DNA of 64,000 nucleotides from contig NZ_QOVA01000003.1 of assembly GCF_003332275.1 (NCBI RefSeq), forward strand, positions 124,001-188,000, read 5' to 3'. The stretch is from Edaphovirga cremea (lineage in GTDB: Bacteria > Pseudomonadota > Gammaproteobacteria > Enterobacterales > Enterobacteriaceae). Positions within the stretch are counted from its first letter, which is position 1. Every line of letters begins with the position of its first letter. This document shows positions 29,346-43,912 of the stretch, piece after piece. The notes beneath the pieces are model-generated. The model made no database searches and was not told the origin of the DNA. It saw only the letters and a program-made list of their open reading frames with translations. Both the position numbers and the translations under genes were made by a program.

Positions 29346-29843
29346 ATGGAGATGTCACACATGTCTCCGCGCCGCCCATACCTGCTGCGTGCGTTCTATG
29401 AGTGGTTGCTGGACAATCAGCTTACGCCGCACTTGGTAGTGGATGTCACACGACCTGGTGTGATGGTGCCTATGGAGTTTGCTCGCGATGGGCAAATTGT
29501 CCTGAACATCGCACCTCGTGCCGTTGGTAACCTTGAACTCGGTAACGATGATGTTCGTTTCAACGCCCGGTTTGGTGGCGTGCCGCGTCAGGTAAACGTG
29601 CCCATGGCTGCCGTGTTGGCGGTTTATGCGCGTGAAAATGGCTCAGGTACCATGTTTGAACCCGAGGCAGCGTATGAGACCGAGGGAACCTTCGATGCGG
29701 GTATCGAAGACCAGACAGCACTCGAGCCGACGATGTCGGTCATTGAGGGTGATCGTCCGGACGTCAGTGATGACGAGAATCCAGATAATGAGCCACCGCA
29801 ACCACCTCGTGGTGGCAGGCCCTCACTGCGGGTCGTTAAATAG
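29346..29843 (+). CDS. sspB: ClpXP adaptor protein SspB
   Basis: The 165-residue SspB, the same length as in E. coli. The folded domain (residues 4-115; RRPYLLRAFYEWLLDNQLTPH and NIAPRAVGNLELGNDDVRF) binds ssrA tags; a disordered acidic linker (about 120-150) leads to the C-terminal ClpX-binding motif GGRPSLRVVK. The start at 29346 gives the standard N-terminus; longer readings extend back into sspA. Confidence 0.96.
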   Translation: MEMSHMSPRRPYLLRAFYEWLLDNQLTPHLVVDVTRPGVMVPMEFARDGQIVLNIAPRAVGNLELGNDDVRFNARFGGVPRQVNVPMAAVLAVYARENGSGTMFEPEAAYETEGTFDAGIEDQTALEPTMSVIEGDRPDVSDDENPDNEPPQPPRGGRPSLRVVK

Positions 29844-29860
29844 GTTTAGGTTCACACATC

Positions 29861-29888
29861 AGGCATCCTTTTAAGGGGTGCCTTTTTT
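29861..29888 (+). terminator. Terminator of sspAB
   Basis: AGGCATCC (29861-29868) pairs with GGGTGCCT (29876-29883) with one mismatch around a TTTTAAG loop; six T follow. Confidence 0.85.
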
Positions 29889-29924
29889 ATTGATGGCATG
29901 TTTCCCCATACTCTGGAGGCCATT

Positions 29925-30446
29925 ATGCTTACCCCGTCCCCTGAACACGTTGCCAATCAACCCACAGCACCGACTCTGCACCTGCTTTGCGGAAAAATTG
30001 GTGCGGGAAAATCAACCCTTGCCGTGCAGCTTGCTGCAAACCCCCACACTGTGCTGATTTGCGAAGATGCCTGGCTTTCAACGCTTTATCCCGATGAGAT
30101 AAAAAATATTGCCCATTATATTCTGTTTGCCGGACGCTTACACAAAGTGATGACTGGGCACATCTCAGAATTACTCAGGGCGGGGCTCTCTGTGGTTCTC
30201 GATTTTCCGATGAATACGGTTGCCAGTCGCCATTGGGCAGGAAGCATTGCACAAAACGCTCAGGTGAATCATCAACTGCACTTTCTGGATCTTCCTGATG
30301 CAGTGTGCAAAGAGCGATTGCATAAACGGAATCAGTCAGGTTTGCATCCCTTTATAACCAGCGATGAGGATTTTGATAAAATCACGCACTACTTTGTTGC
30401 ACCTTCAGCAGAAGAGCAACTTAATATTGTCCGTTATGACAAGTAA
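29925..30446 (+). CDS. P-loop NTPase, zeta-toxin/kinase-like
   Basis: A 173-residue soluble protein with Walker A GKIGAGKST at residues 23-31 and an acidic CEDAW next to strand 2, as in small-molecule or nucleotide kinases of the zeta-toxin/chloramphenicol phosphotransferase type. An Arg-rich lid segment CKERLHKRNQ is present near residues 128-137. No antitoxin gene is next to it, so a toxin role is not supported. GGAGG five bases before ATG 29925 fixes the start. It stands alone, behind the sspAB terminator at the left edge of the accessory island. Confidence 0.75.
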   Translation: MLTPSPEHVANQPTAPTLHLLCGKIGAGKSTLAVQLAANPHTVLICEDAWLSTLYPDEIKNIAHYILFAGRLHKVMTGHISELLRAGLSVVLDFPMNTVASRHWAGSIAQNAQVNHQLHFLDLPDAVCKERLHKRNQSGLHPFITSDEDFDKITHYFVAPSAEEQLNIVRYDK

Positions 30447-30530
30447 ATTGCCGATCTATTATTTAATACATAAGCGGCGGTAAAGGGTGATACACCCGCG
30501 CAAGTTATAATTTTTAAGCTTCACAAGATT

Positions 30531-31427
30531 TTATTTAACTTTGCTGTTTCCCACATAATAGGGAGTTTCGCACAGTTCTGGTTGAAAAGACTCAGCGGCT
30601 GGATCGCATTGTACGACTGCTGCGCCCTCTTTATTGAAATTGATGGTAAGAAAAATCTTCCTATTACCTTTACAGGTAAATTCGTGGCTCTCTATAAAAC
30701 GGGTATATTCAGTTAATGCATTCGTGCTGGGTTTGAAAAAGAACTCACAGTTGTCTTTGCGGATTGATGCGCTGTAACCCTGGAAAGAGTTCTTATCAGA
30801 ATCCATTGTTTTATTTATCCAAATAAAACAAGAAATTATTATCACTATCAAAACGCCAATTATACCGAGTACTTCCCATCGCAATAAAGGATGTTTGCTA
30901 TTTTTAGCAGGAATGACGGAATTGTTCACCGCTGGTGACAGGGTTTCTGGCGAAAGTTCATGACTTTCTTCTCCTAAATTATCTACCCTCGCTCCGTTCG
31001 CCAGCGAATCATCCATGACCGGACTCCCTGCCTCCAAGCCCTCTGTCATCGAATCATCGACCTCATATCCTTCTGCCTCATTACCCCCTACCACCGAAAT
31101 CTGGATACTCTCGTGTAGCGTTAACCCCTTCCTGGGTACAGTAGTGATAATCACATCATGTAAACCGACAGACTTGAAGGCTTTCCTGAGCAAGGAAATG
31201 CTTTGATAAAGTGAGTTGGCACTCACAGAACTGCCATTACTTTCCCATACTTCGTGCAAGAACACTTTTTGGCTGATGATGTCATGCTGCTTTTCAATAA
31301 GCAGTAATAAGCATCGGCTCACTGGCGCATTGAGCAAAACCGTCAAGGAAGGATCGTTTTTGGCGATCAGCAGGTTCTTTTCAGGTACAAAGTACACTGC
31401 GTTGTTTATAAGAAAGCCTTTTATCAT
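30531..31427 (-). CDS. Membrane-anchored winged-helix regulator (ToxR/CadC-like)
   Basis: A 298-residue protein with an OmpR-type winged-helix domain at about 10-108, an acidic linker (110-180, with quasi-repeated VDDSMTEG/MDDSLANG), one transmembrane helix at 184-205 and a small periplasmic domain with four cysteines at 227, 252, 274 and 286 that could form two disulfides. This is the ToxR/CadC one-component layout: signal sensed outside, DNA bound inside. Divergent, across the AT-rich region, from a soluble winged-helix gene and the fimbrial operon it probably controls. The family member is not identified. Confidence 0.8.
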   Translation of the reverse strand: MIKGFLINNAVYFVPEKNLLIAKNDPSLTVLLNAPVSRCLLLLIEKQHDIISQKVFLHEVWESNGSSVSANSLYQSISLLRKAFKSVGLHDVIITTVPRKGLTLHESIQISVVGGNEAEGYEVDDSMTEGLEAGSPVMDDSLANGARVDNLGEESHELSPETLSPAVNNSVIPAKNSKHPLLRWEVLGIIGVLIVIIISCFIWINKTMDSDKNSFQGYSASIRKDNCEFFFKPSTNALTEYTRFIESHEFTCKGNRKIFLTINFNKEGAAVVQCDPAAESFQPELCETPYYVGNSKVK

Positions 31428-32310
31428 TCCCCGGTTTCCTCCAACAACATTAAGTCATGGCACCCAAGGTATTAATTTTATATTAATTGACTTAATAAAT
31501 CATCTTTCCTCTCTGAATTTCTTATTCAGAATATTAACCCTCTAGGAATTATCCTTGTCAGCGCGATAAAAAATCACATTAACTTGTTTTAATACAGCAA
31601 GATACCTGTGATGTTCTGATCTCATAGAAGCGTGAGGATCTGAATCAGAAATGGCTTAATATAATCTTCTGATTCAGCGAATTTTCTGTTGGCAACATTA
31701 GTTCAATTCACTACTATCAATCCAAACAGCGAGACAATAGACTGAGCATTAGGAAAGGGAGGGAAATGACAATTGTTGATACCAACCAGTAGACAGAGTG
31801 TTCAGTATTTTGATTGGCATGAAGAGTCAAGGGCTGGAAAAAAGAAACCGGGTAGTCCAAGATGAAAATAATTAGTTAAAATATTTAACATCTAGCATGT
31901 TAAGTAAGGAGAACAGCCAAGAGAGTTAATTAATAACTACGTTACGGGATAATTAGCTTGGAAAAAAATGATATTATCCATTTGTTATTTAAAGGTAATT
32001 TATCCTAGTAGCTGTTTTGACTTGTTAAATGTAAATTTAAAGTTTTTTTTGCTGAGAATTCGTTAATAACGTTTATTAGCGCATAGTGCTGAAAAAATCG
32101 CTGAACATAGCTACAAAAATCTGAAATGTAACCATTAGTAGGCAATTAGACCAATTAATACAAATAATTAACAGGCTAACTGAACGCTGGAGGAGTATTG
32201 AATTAGGAAAATGTTATTCTAAAATACCATTGCTTAATGGAGCCTGGTTTTTAATTATCTTCAGACAAATCTTAGCGAAAGACAACCCTCGCCATTAAAG
32301 GGAAATACAT
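31428..32310. other. AT-rich non-coding region upstream of fimbrial regulators
   Basis: About 883 bp without a credible gene between two divergent winged-helix genes. It is clearly richer in A+T than the flanking backbone, with several A and T tracts, so H-NS silencing is likely. An 11-bp inverted repeat lies at 31640-31677. Promoters for both regulators must be here, but none can be placed with confidence. Confidence 0.7.
31640..31677. promoter_or_regulatory. 11-bp inverted repeat
   Basis: CTGAATCAGAA (31640-31650) and TTCTGATTCAG (31667-31677) are exact inverted copies with a 16-bp AT-rich spacer. It could be a paired regulator site; a long-range DNA-inversion switch is less likely because only one pair was found. 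Confidence 0.5.
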
Positions 32311-32700
32311 ATGAAAGGGGACTTATTTGGTTTTTTGATCGACGACAATATTCAGATAGATATTAATAGTAATAGAATTGTGAAGATTTCGGTTGATAAT
32401 GCTAACAAGAGTTGTGTTCTGGGTGCTGTAACCCTAACCGATATTATGATGAATCTTCTAATATATTTACTAGAAAATTCAAAAGGAAGAGTTATCAGTA
32501 AAGAAGAATTGCTTGAAAAGGTCTGGGATGAACGTGAGCTAAGATCTTCAACGCAACGCTTGTGGCAAATAATAAAAGGACTGAAGTCTAAACTAGCCAT
32601 TGTGGGTGTACCAGATGACTTTATATCAAGCTGCCGTGGGCAGGGTTATATTGTCCAATGTTCATCTATTAAGACTCTGTATTCCGTAGCAAATGATTAA
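32311..32700 (+). CDS. Soluble winged-helix transcriptional regulator
   Basis: A 129-residue protein made of one OmpR/PhoB-type winged-helix domain (about residues 35-118; KEELLEKVWDERE and STQRLWQIIKGLK form the recognition region, followed by the wing GQGYIV). It has no receiver domain and no membrane segment. It lies 111 bp upstream of the fimbrial major subunit on the same strand and is probably its direct regulator. Weak similarity in domain type to the membrane regulator at 30531-31427 suggests that the two work as a pair. AT-rich codon use differs from the backbone genes. Confidence 0.75.
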   Translation: MKGDLFGFLIDDNIQIDINSNRIVKISVDNANKSCVLGAVTLTDIMMNLLIYLLENSKGRVISKEELLEKVWDERELRSSTQRLWQIIKGLKSKLAIVGVPDDFISSCRGQGYIVQCSSIKTLYSVAND

Positions 32701-32733
32701 TTAATCCGCATAGTAGTGCCGGGTAATTAATTA

Positions 32734-32779
32734 ACTTCAAGGTAACTTGAGGTTCACTAAGTAAATGGATATTTACTTA
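32734..32779 (+). promoter_or_regulatory. Two short inverted repeats in the fimbrial leader
   Basis: CTTCAAG/CTTGAGG around GTAA at 32734-32751, with one mismatch, and TAAGTAAAT/ATTTACTTA around GGAT at 32758-32779, exact over 9 bp, lie 33-78 bp before the major-subunit start. They may be regulator sites or leader hairpins. Confidence 0.45.
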
Positions 32780-32811
32780 ATTAAATTATATAGCAATGTA
32801 AAGGATTTCTT

Positions 32812-33360
32812 ATGAAAAAGGTAGCAATCGCAGTTTCTATTGCGGCTCTGTTTGGTGCTGTCAATATGGCTAACGCAGCCTCTAACGGCACTATTACTTT
32901 TAGTGGTGAACTTACTGACAATACTTGTGACGTCAGAGTTAATAACCAAAACGTCGATGGTACCGTAACTCTGCCAACAATCAGTATTAATGAGCTGAAT
33001 AATGCGGGAAGCACTTCTGGGCTTACCGGTTTCACAGTGGAACTGGAAAATTGCAGGGGTACCTTGCTAAATGGCGCCTCTGTTTTCTTCCAGGCTGGAG
33101 GCGGTGTGGATCAGGATTCAGGTCGTTTGAATAACATCGGCGGAAGCGCAGGTAATGTGCAGTTGCAGTTGCGCGATGGTTCCAACCCTTCACAGACTGT
33201 CATCAGAGCTGGGGATACCAGTCAGGTACTGGAAACCACTTATGTTGATATCTCGTCCGACCATGCAATCCTGCCATACCTGGTTGAATACTATGCGACC
33301 AACCCGACTACTCCAGGGACAGTAATCACCAGCGCCGTTTATTCTATCCAGTATAGATAA
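32812..33360 (+). CDS. Fimbrial major subunit, FimA-like
   Basis: A 182-residue chaperone-usher pilin. Signal peptide 1-23 (MANAA), then the pilin domain with the N-terminal donor strand region, a conserved cysteine pair in DNTCDVRV and LENCRG, and the C-terminal beta-strand ending YSIQYR that interacts with the chaperone. It is the first structural gene of the cluster and is followed by a hairpin that should raise its level over the downstream genes. Confidence 0.92.
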   Translation: MKKVAIAVSIAALFGAVNMANAASNGTITFSGELTDNTCDVRVNNQNVDGTVTLPTISINELNNAGSTSGLTGFTVELENCRGTLLNGASVFFQAGGGVDQDSGRLNNIGGSAGNVQLQLRDGSNPSQTVIRAGDTSQVLETTYVDISSDHAILPYLVEYYATNPTTPGTVITSAVYSIQYR

Positions 33361-33380
33361 GTTCGATGAAAATCGTTGTG

Positions 33381-33400
33381 GGAAGGGGAATTCCCCTTCC
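33381..33400 (+). terminator. Hairpin after the major subunit gene
   Basis: GGAAGGGGAATTCCCCTTCC is a perfect 20-bp palindrome followed by TGTTTT. It lies between the pilin and chaperone genes, the usual place for a partial terminator or mRNA-stabilising hairpin that gives subunit excess. Confidence 0.75.
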
Positions 33401-33429
33401 TGTTTTAACCAGATTGTAGAGGTTTTTTT

Positions 33430-34152
33430 ATGTTGAATGTCCGCTTTATAAAAATCAGTTTCACTTTCTTATTGGCGGCGCTTCTTGGCAGTATTAGCAC
33501 GTTTTCATTGGCCAGTGTTGTTATCACCGGAACCCGTGTTATTTATCCAGCAAGTCAGAAAGAAGTGACAGTTAAATTAAACAATACAGGTAAAGGCCCG
33601 GTTATCATTCAAAGCTGGATTGATACAGGTGATGCGGATGCCAAACCCGAGAATATTAAAACACCATTTGTCCTCACCCCACCCATGAATCGCGTGGATC
33701 CAGGAAAGTCACAAACATTGCGTTTACGTTATACCGGCACCCCGTTGCCTACGAATAAAGAGTCTGTGTTTTATTTGAACGTGCTTGAAATACCTTCTAT
33801 TAGCGAAGGGAAAGAAAATGCCAATGCATTGAATCTGGCGTTTCGTTCACGAATTAAAATTTTCTTCCGGCCCGATGGACTTGCCGGGAATGCAAATGAA
33901 GCAGCAAAAACATTGACCTGGAGTGTTACACCTACAGGATTACGGGCCACGAATCCCTCTCCTTACCATGTATCACTGATTAATGTTACCACAATGGCTG
34001 CCGGTAAAAAGTCAAAAGCCGAGGGTGAAATGATTGCACCTGGGGCATCGCGTGATTTTAAGTTATCTGGCGTTAAATCAGGCAGCAAAATTACCTATAG
34101 CTCAGTGAATGATTATGGAGCAATGGATGTAAATGAGTCCGTAGCTAAATAA
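33430..34152 (+). CDS. Fimbrial periplasmic chaperone
   Basis: A PapD-like chaperone with 240 residues. Signal peptide about 1-28, then two Ig-like domains. The conserved region TRVIYPASQKEVTVKLNN near the mature N-terminus supplies the Arg, and the FRSRIKIFFRPDGL segment (about 137-150) contains the Lys that anchors the pilin C-terminus. It folds and delivers subunits to the usher by donor-strand complementation. Third structural feature of the operon; 70 bp after the pilin gene. Confidence 0.92.
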   Translation: MLNVRFIKISFTFLLAALLGSISTFSLASVVITGTRVIYPASQKEVTVKLNNTGKGPVIIQSWIDTGDADAKPENIKTPFVLTPPMNRVDPGKSQTLRLRYTGTPLPTNKESVFYLNVLEIPSISEGKENANALNLAFRSRIKIFFRPDGLAGNANEAAKTLTWSVTPTGLRATNPSPYHVSLINVTTMAAGKKSKAEGEMIAPGASRDFKLSGVKSGSKITYSSVNDYGAMDVNESVAK

Positions 34153-34196
34153 AGGGCTTAAGTTCAATGTAAGTATCGTATTAGGGCATGGTCATT

Positions 34197-36776
34197 ATGT
34201 ATATTAACCGACAATCTGTAACTATGAATATGGCATATGCCGGTAATATGACTGCGCTTGCACTGCTGGTATCTGGTCTATTCTATTCTGCACCAACACT
34301 TGCCGACGATACTGCATTGGATTCAATGGTTATAGCCAAGAATGTCAAATTTGATTCGGCATTCCTGAATGTGGCAAATATTGAAGGGGCGGACCTTGCA
34401 CGATTTGCAAATGGTTCGAACGCCTCGCCAGGCGTCTATAATGTGGCGATTTATATAAATAATACTGAGTTAATGAATTCGGATGTCGAGTTTAAAGAGC
34501 GGGAAGATAAAACCGTTTATCCTTGTCTGAATCAAAAAATTGTCAGCAATATAAATTTTAACCATGAGAGCGTGCCAAAGTCATTACTGGCAGCACTGCT
34601 TGGTGGTGAACAATGTATCGATATTGAATCCCTTGTAACGGGTTCGCAGGTTGCTTTTGACAGTAACGAGCAGCGTCTGGATATTGGTATCCCTCAGATT
34701 TATATGGATATTCAGGCTCGTGGCAGTGTAAATCCGGCATTATGGGATAAAGGGGTACCTGCGGCGACATTGGGTTACAGTATGAACGGTTATACCAGCC
34801 AGTCTCATGGACGGAGCAATAATTCATTCTATACCGGCATTAACTCGGGATTGAATATTGGTGCCTGGTATTTGCGTCATAACGGCTCCTATACCTGGAT
34901 GGAAAATGGTCCATCGAAATACAACACGCTGAATACCTATTTACAGCGCGATATCCCTGTGATTAAAGGGCGTATTTTGGCTGGTGAATCCAATACCAGC
35001 GGTCAGATATTCAGTACGTTGCCTTTCAGTGGGATCCGACTGGCCAGCGATGATCGCATGTTACCGGCGTCATTACGCGGTTACGCCCCGAATATTCGCG
35101 GTATCGCCAGAACGTCAGCGCGGGTCACGGTCAGTCAGGGTGGGCAGACTATTTATGAAACGACGGTATCTCCCGGCGAATTCTTGATTAATGATCTTTA
35201 TCCCACCGGCTATGGTGGCAATCTGGATGTGACCGTGCATGAAGCGGATGGAACACAGCAGCATTTCTCTGTTCCTTATTCGTCAGTAGCACAACTGTTA
35301 CGTCCTGGATCCCATCGCTATGATTTTACCGTGGGCAAACTGCGCAGCGATTTTATCGCTGACAGTCCAGATCTTTTTCAAATGATTTACCAGCGTGGGC
35401 TGAATAACACGATTACCGGCTACGGTGGGGTGCAGGCAAATCAGGATTATTATGCGCTGCAACTCGGTGCTGCCGTGGGTACGCCGATTGGTGCTGTGGC
35501 GGCGGATGTGACGCAATCGAAAACCAAGCTGCCACAGAGCGCCGGGGGCGATCAATCCGGTCAGAGCTATCAGTTGAGTTACAGCAAAATATTCAGCGAA
35601 ACCAACAGTAACCTGACGCTGGCAGGCTACCGGTTTTCCACCAGCGGTTATATGGACTATATGACCGCCATGCAAACGCGCAATGCATTGACCGAGGGCT
35701 ACGATCCCAACTCGATAGGGCGTGCCAAGAATCGGCTTACGCTGACTGCCAGTCAGGGATTGCCGGAAGGCTGGGGGCAGGTCTATGCGAGTGGTTCACT
35801 GCAGAATTATTGGAACAAAGAGGGAAGTGATCAGCAGTTCCAGGTGGGTTACAACAACCATTACAAGAACCTGAGTTACGGCGTCAGCGTTAACCGCAGT
35901 CAATCTGGCAAAGGCACAAACCAAAACAACTATTTGTTATCGTTCAGCATTCCATTGGGTGGTGCAGATAATATGCATACACCGCAGTTACGTACGGATT
36001 TAAACCGCGACAGTAATGGCAATATGCGGCAACAGGCGACGATTTCAGGCAGTGCGGGTGAGACGAATCAGTTTAACTATAGCGCCAGTGCCATGAATGG
36101 AAGTAATGGTGCGGGGACATCGGGAACGCTGAGCGGCCAATATCGCAGCCCTTCTACGTCAATGAGCGGCTCGTACAGTAATGGCAAGCAATACCAGAGT
36201 GGCTCAGTGGGGATGTCGGGAACGATCGTCGCTCACCCGGGAGGTGTCACGATGACGCCTTATAACAGTGAAACGATCGCGGTAGTCGAAGCGAAAGGTG
36301 CGCAAGGGGCTGCTGTATCCTCTTATCCCGGGATTAAGGTTGATTCGCGCGGTTATGCCGTTGTGCCCTATCTGAATCCTTATCAGATGAATGAGATCTC
36401 TGTCGACCCGAAAGACGCTGACAGCACATTGGAACTGGAAAGCACCACGCAAAAAGTCGCCCCTTATTCAGGCGCAGTCGTGATGCTGAAATATGGCTCG
36501 AAGCCGGGATGGCCGGTATTGATTAACACCACGTTAGACGGTGCGCCGGTACCCTTTGGCGCTGATGTGGTTGATAGCAAAGGTAACACGGTAGGTGCCG
36601 TGGGCCAGGCCGGACAAATATACGCCAGGGTAAATGATGAGAAAGGCCGTCTGAAGGTGAAATGGGGTACTGATACACAGCAACAATGCAGCGTTGGCTA
36701 TGTGTTGGCACCTCAGCCGAAAGGGCGCAAGCAAGCGGATATTCAGCAGTTTACTACGCCATGTCAGAAAAGCTGA
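34197..36776 (+). CDS. Fimbrial outer-membrane usher
   Basis: An FimD/PapC-family usher of about 859 residues: signal peptide to about 36, periplasmic N-terminal domain (about 37-150, with a cysteine pair at PCLNQK/EQCIDIE), 24-stranded barrel with plug domain (about 160-660) and C-terminal domains with the final GQCSVGYVL cysteine pair. The ATG at 34197 is preferred because AGGG is ten bases away; 34188 is too close. It secretes and anchors the pilus. No frameshift is visible, so the cluster is probably functional. Confidence 0.92.
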   Translation: MYINRQSVTMNMAYAGNMTALALLVSGLFYSAPTLADDTALDSMVIAKNVKFDSAFLNVANIEGADLARFANGSNASPGVYNVAIYINNTELMNSDVEFKEREDKTVYPCLNQKIVSNINFNHESVPKSLLAALLGGEQCIDIESLVTGSQVAFDSNEQRLDIGIPQIYMDIQARGSVNPALWDKGVPAATLGYSMNGYTSQSHGRSNNSFYTGINSGLNIGAWYLRHNGSYTWMENGPSKYNTLNTYLQRDIPVIKGRILAGESNTSGQIFSTLPFSGIRLASDDRMLPASLRGYAPNIRGIARTSARVTVSQGGQTIYETTVSPGEFLINDLYPTGYGGNLDVTVHEADGTQQHFSVPYSSVAQLLRPGSHRYDFTVGKLRSDFIADSPDLFQMIYQRGLNNTITGYGGVQANQDYYALQLGAAVGTPIGAVAADVTQSKTKLPQSAGGDQSGQSYQLSYSKIFSETNSNLTLAGYRFSTSGYMDYMTAMQTRNALTEGYDPNSIGRAKNRLTLTASQGLPEGWGQVYASGSLQNYWNKEGSDQQFQVGYNNHYKNLSYGVSVNRSQSGKGTNQNNYLLSFSIPLGGADNMHTPQLRTDLNRDSNGNMRQQATISGSAGETNQFNYSASAMNGSNGAGTSGTLSGQYRSPSTSMSGSYSNGKQYQSGSVGMSGTIVAHPGGVTMTPYNSETIAVVEAKGAQGAAVSSYPGIKVDSRGYAVVPYLNPYQMNEISVDPKDADSTLELESTTQKVAPYSGAVVMLKYGSKPGWPVLINTTLDGAPVPFGADVVDSKGNTVGAVGQAGQIYARVNDEKGRLKVKWGTDTQQQCSVGYVLAPQPKGRKQADIQQFTTPCQKS

Positions 36777-36812
36777 TTCTGATTGATATGTTTTGGAAAT
36801 AGAGAGTTAAAA

Positions 36813-37937
36813 ATGAAGGTAACTAAAAAGATATTATTACTATGTGCAATGAGCTTTCTATTTCTCAGCAATGTTGCAAAGGCTAATATTAATTGCTGGT
36901 TGTACGATAAATTACCTGCCCAGGTGGATGTCGTTAACCTCGGTGGAATATCCATTAATGTGGGGCCAGAGATCGCTAACGGTACCATTGTCTTCCAGTC
37001 AACGTATAGATCAGCCGCGGTACAAGGTCTTATGTGCACCACTGAGCCGGGTGTCACTTATGTTATTCCGTCCTTGATGCGTAATGAAAATACACCGATG
37101 CCCCTGGCAACCGGAGTGACCGGGACTTATTCAGGACAAGCCTATGAAACAGGTGTTCCCGGATTGGCCGCTGTGGTGACTAAAGTCGTTGGCCCTATTC
37201 CTGAAACGTATACCATCGTAAACAAAAGTGGGACAGGTGATGCAGGACAGGGATGGACGCAGGTCATTTCATTAAAAATCATCAAGACCGGTACGGTATC
37301 GCCGGGGATCATCAATGGTGCGAATTTACCCAGTGTCTATACTGAAGCGCAGGCTACAGCCGGGGTTAGCGGTTTACCCTTAACCACGCAAAAGCTCTCT
37401 TTTGCTGGTCAGTTGAATGTCGTTTCCTCAAGCTGCACGACGCCTGATGTCACGGTCAATTTAGGAAAGTACAGCGTTTCCGAGACATTTACTGGCATAG
37501 GATCGGCATCGCCATGGGTAGACAGTTCCATGACTTTAACCAACTGCCCGGCATTCCATGGTTACTTTTCTTCAGCGAACAGTTCTTTAACGGAATATGG
37601 CAGTGTGACATTAGGGCCCGGGACGCCGACGCCAAATAGCCTCTACCTGACGATTACACCGACAACGTCGGTTCTGGATTATACCAATGGCATATTCAGC
37701 ACCATCAGTGGCGCGGGGACAGCCAGTGGAGTCGCATTGCAGTTGGCCAGAGGGGATTTTAGAGATCCGGAATCCCTCATATTTGCGCGACTGGCGTCTA
37801 GCTTCTCAATGAATGTGAGTTCGACCACGGCGACTGATATCAAAATACCCCTCGCGGTGAGATATATTCAACGGGACGCGACAGTCAAAGCCGGAAAAGC
37901 GGATGGCAAAGTAACGGTCAGAATTGATTATCGCTAA
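36813..37937 (+). CDS. Fimbrial tip adhesin
   Basis: A 374-residue two-domain adhesin: signal peptide 1-23 (NVAKA), an N-terminal lectin-like receptor domain (about 24-200) and a C-terminal pilin domain (about 210-374) with conserved cysteines in SSCTTPDV and LTNCPAF and a C-terminal strand ending VTVRIDYR. The receptor specificity is not recognisable. GAGAG lies upstream of the ATG. It is the last gene, closing an order of subunit, chaperone, usher, adhesin with no minor subunit genes. Confidence 0.88.
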   Translation: MKVTKKILLLCAMSFLFLSNVAKANINCWLYDKLPAQVDVVNLGGISINVGPEIANGTIVFQSTYRSAAVQGLMCTTEPGVTYVIPSLMRNENTPMPLATGVTGTYSGQAYETGVPGLAAVVTKVVGPIPETYTIVNKSGTGDAGQGWTQVISLKIIKTGTVSPGIINGANLPSVYTEAQATAGVSGLPLTTQKLSFAGQLNVVSSSCTTPDVTVNLGKYSVSETFTGIGSASPWVDSSMTLTNCPAFHGYFSSANSSLTEYGSVTLGPGTPTPNSLYLTITPTTSVLDYTNGIFSTISGAGTASGVALQLARGDFRDPESLIFARLASSFSMNVSSTTATDIKIPLAVRYIQRDATVKAGKADGKVTVRIDYR

Positions 37938-37993
37938 TTGTTCGGTCGTTGTTGCAGAGGATATTTGTTGCAGGGGAGACCTGTTGCAGAGAG

Positions 37994-38020
37994 TAAAAAC
38001 GGGGCCATCAAGGCCCCGTC
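37994..38020 (-). terminator. Terminator of gltBD
   Basis: On the minus strand ACGGGGCC pairs with GGCCCCGT (plus coordinates 37999-38006 and 38012-38019) and is followed by a T run (plus AAAAA at 37995-37999). It also faces the end of the convergent fimbrial operon. Confidence 0.85.
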
Positions 38021-38025
38021 AGAGA

Positions 38026-43912
<5,887 letters not shown>

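Noticed and set aside
29925-30446. Zeta toxin of a toxin-antitoxin pair
   Set aside because: No small antitoxin gene lies on either side; the P-loop alone does not support a toxin.
30531-32811. Invertible promoter switch for fimbrial phase variation
   Set aside because: Only one close inverted-repeat pair was found, and no tyrosine recombinase gene of the FimB/FimE type is in the island.
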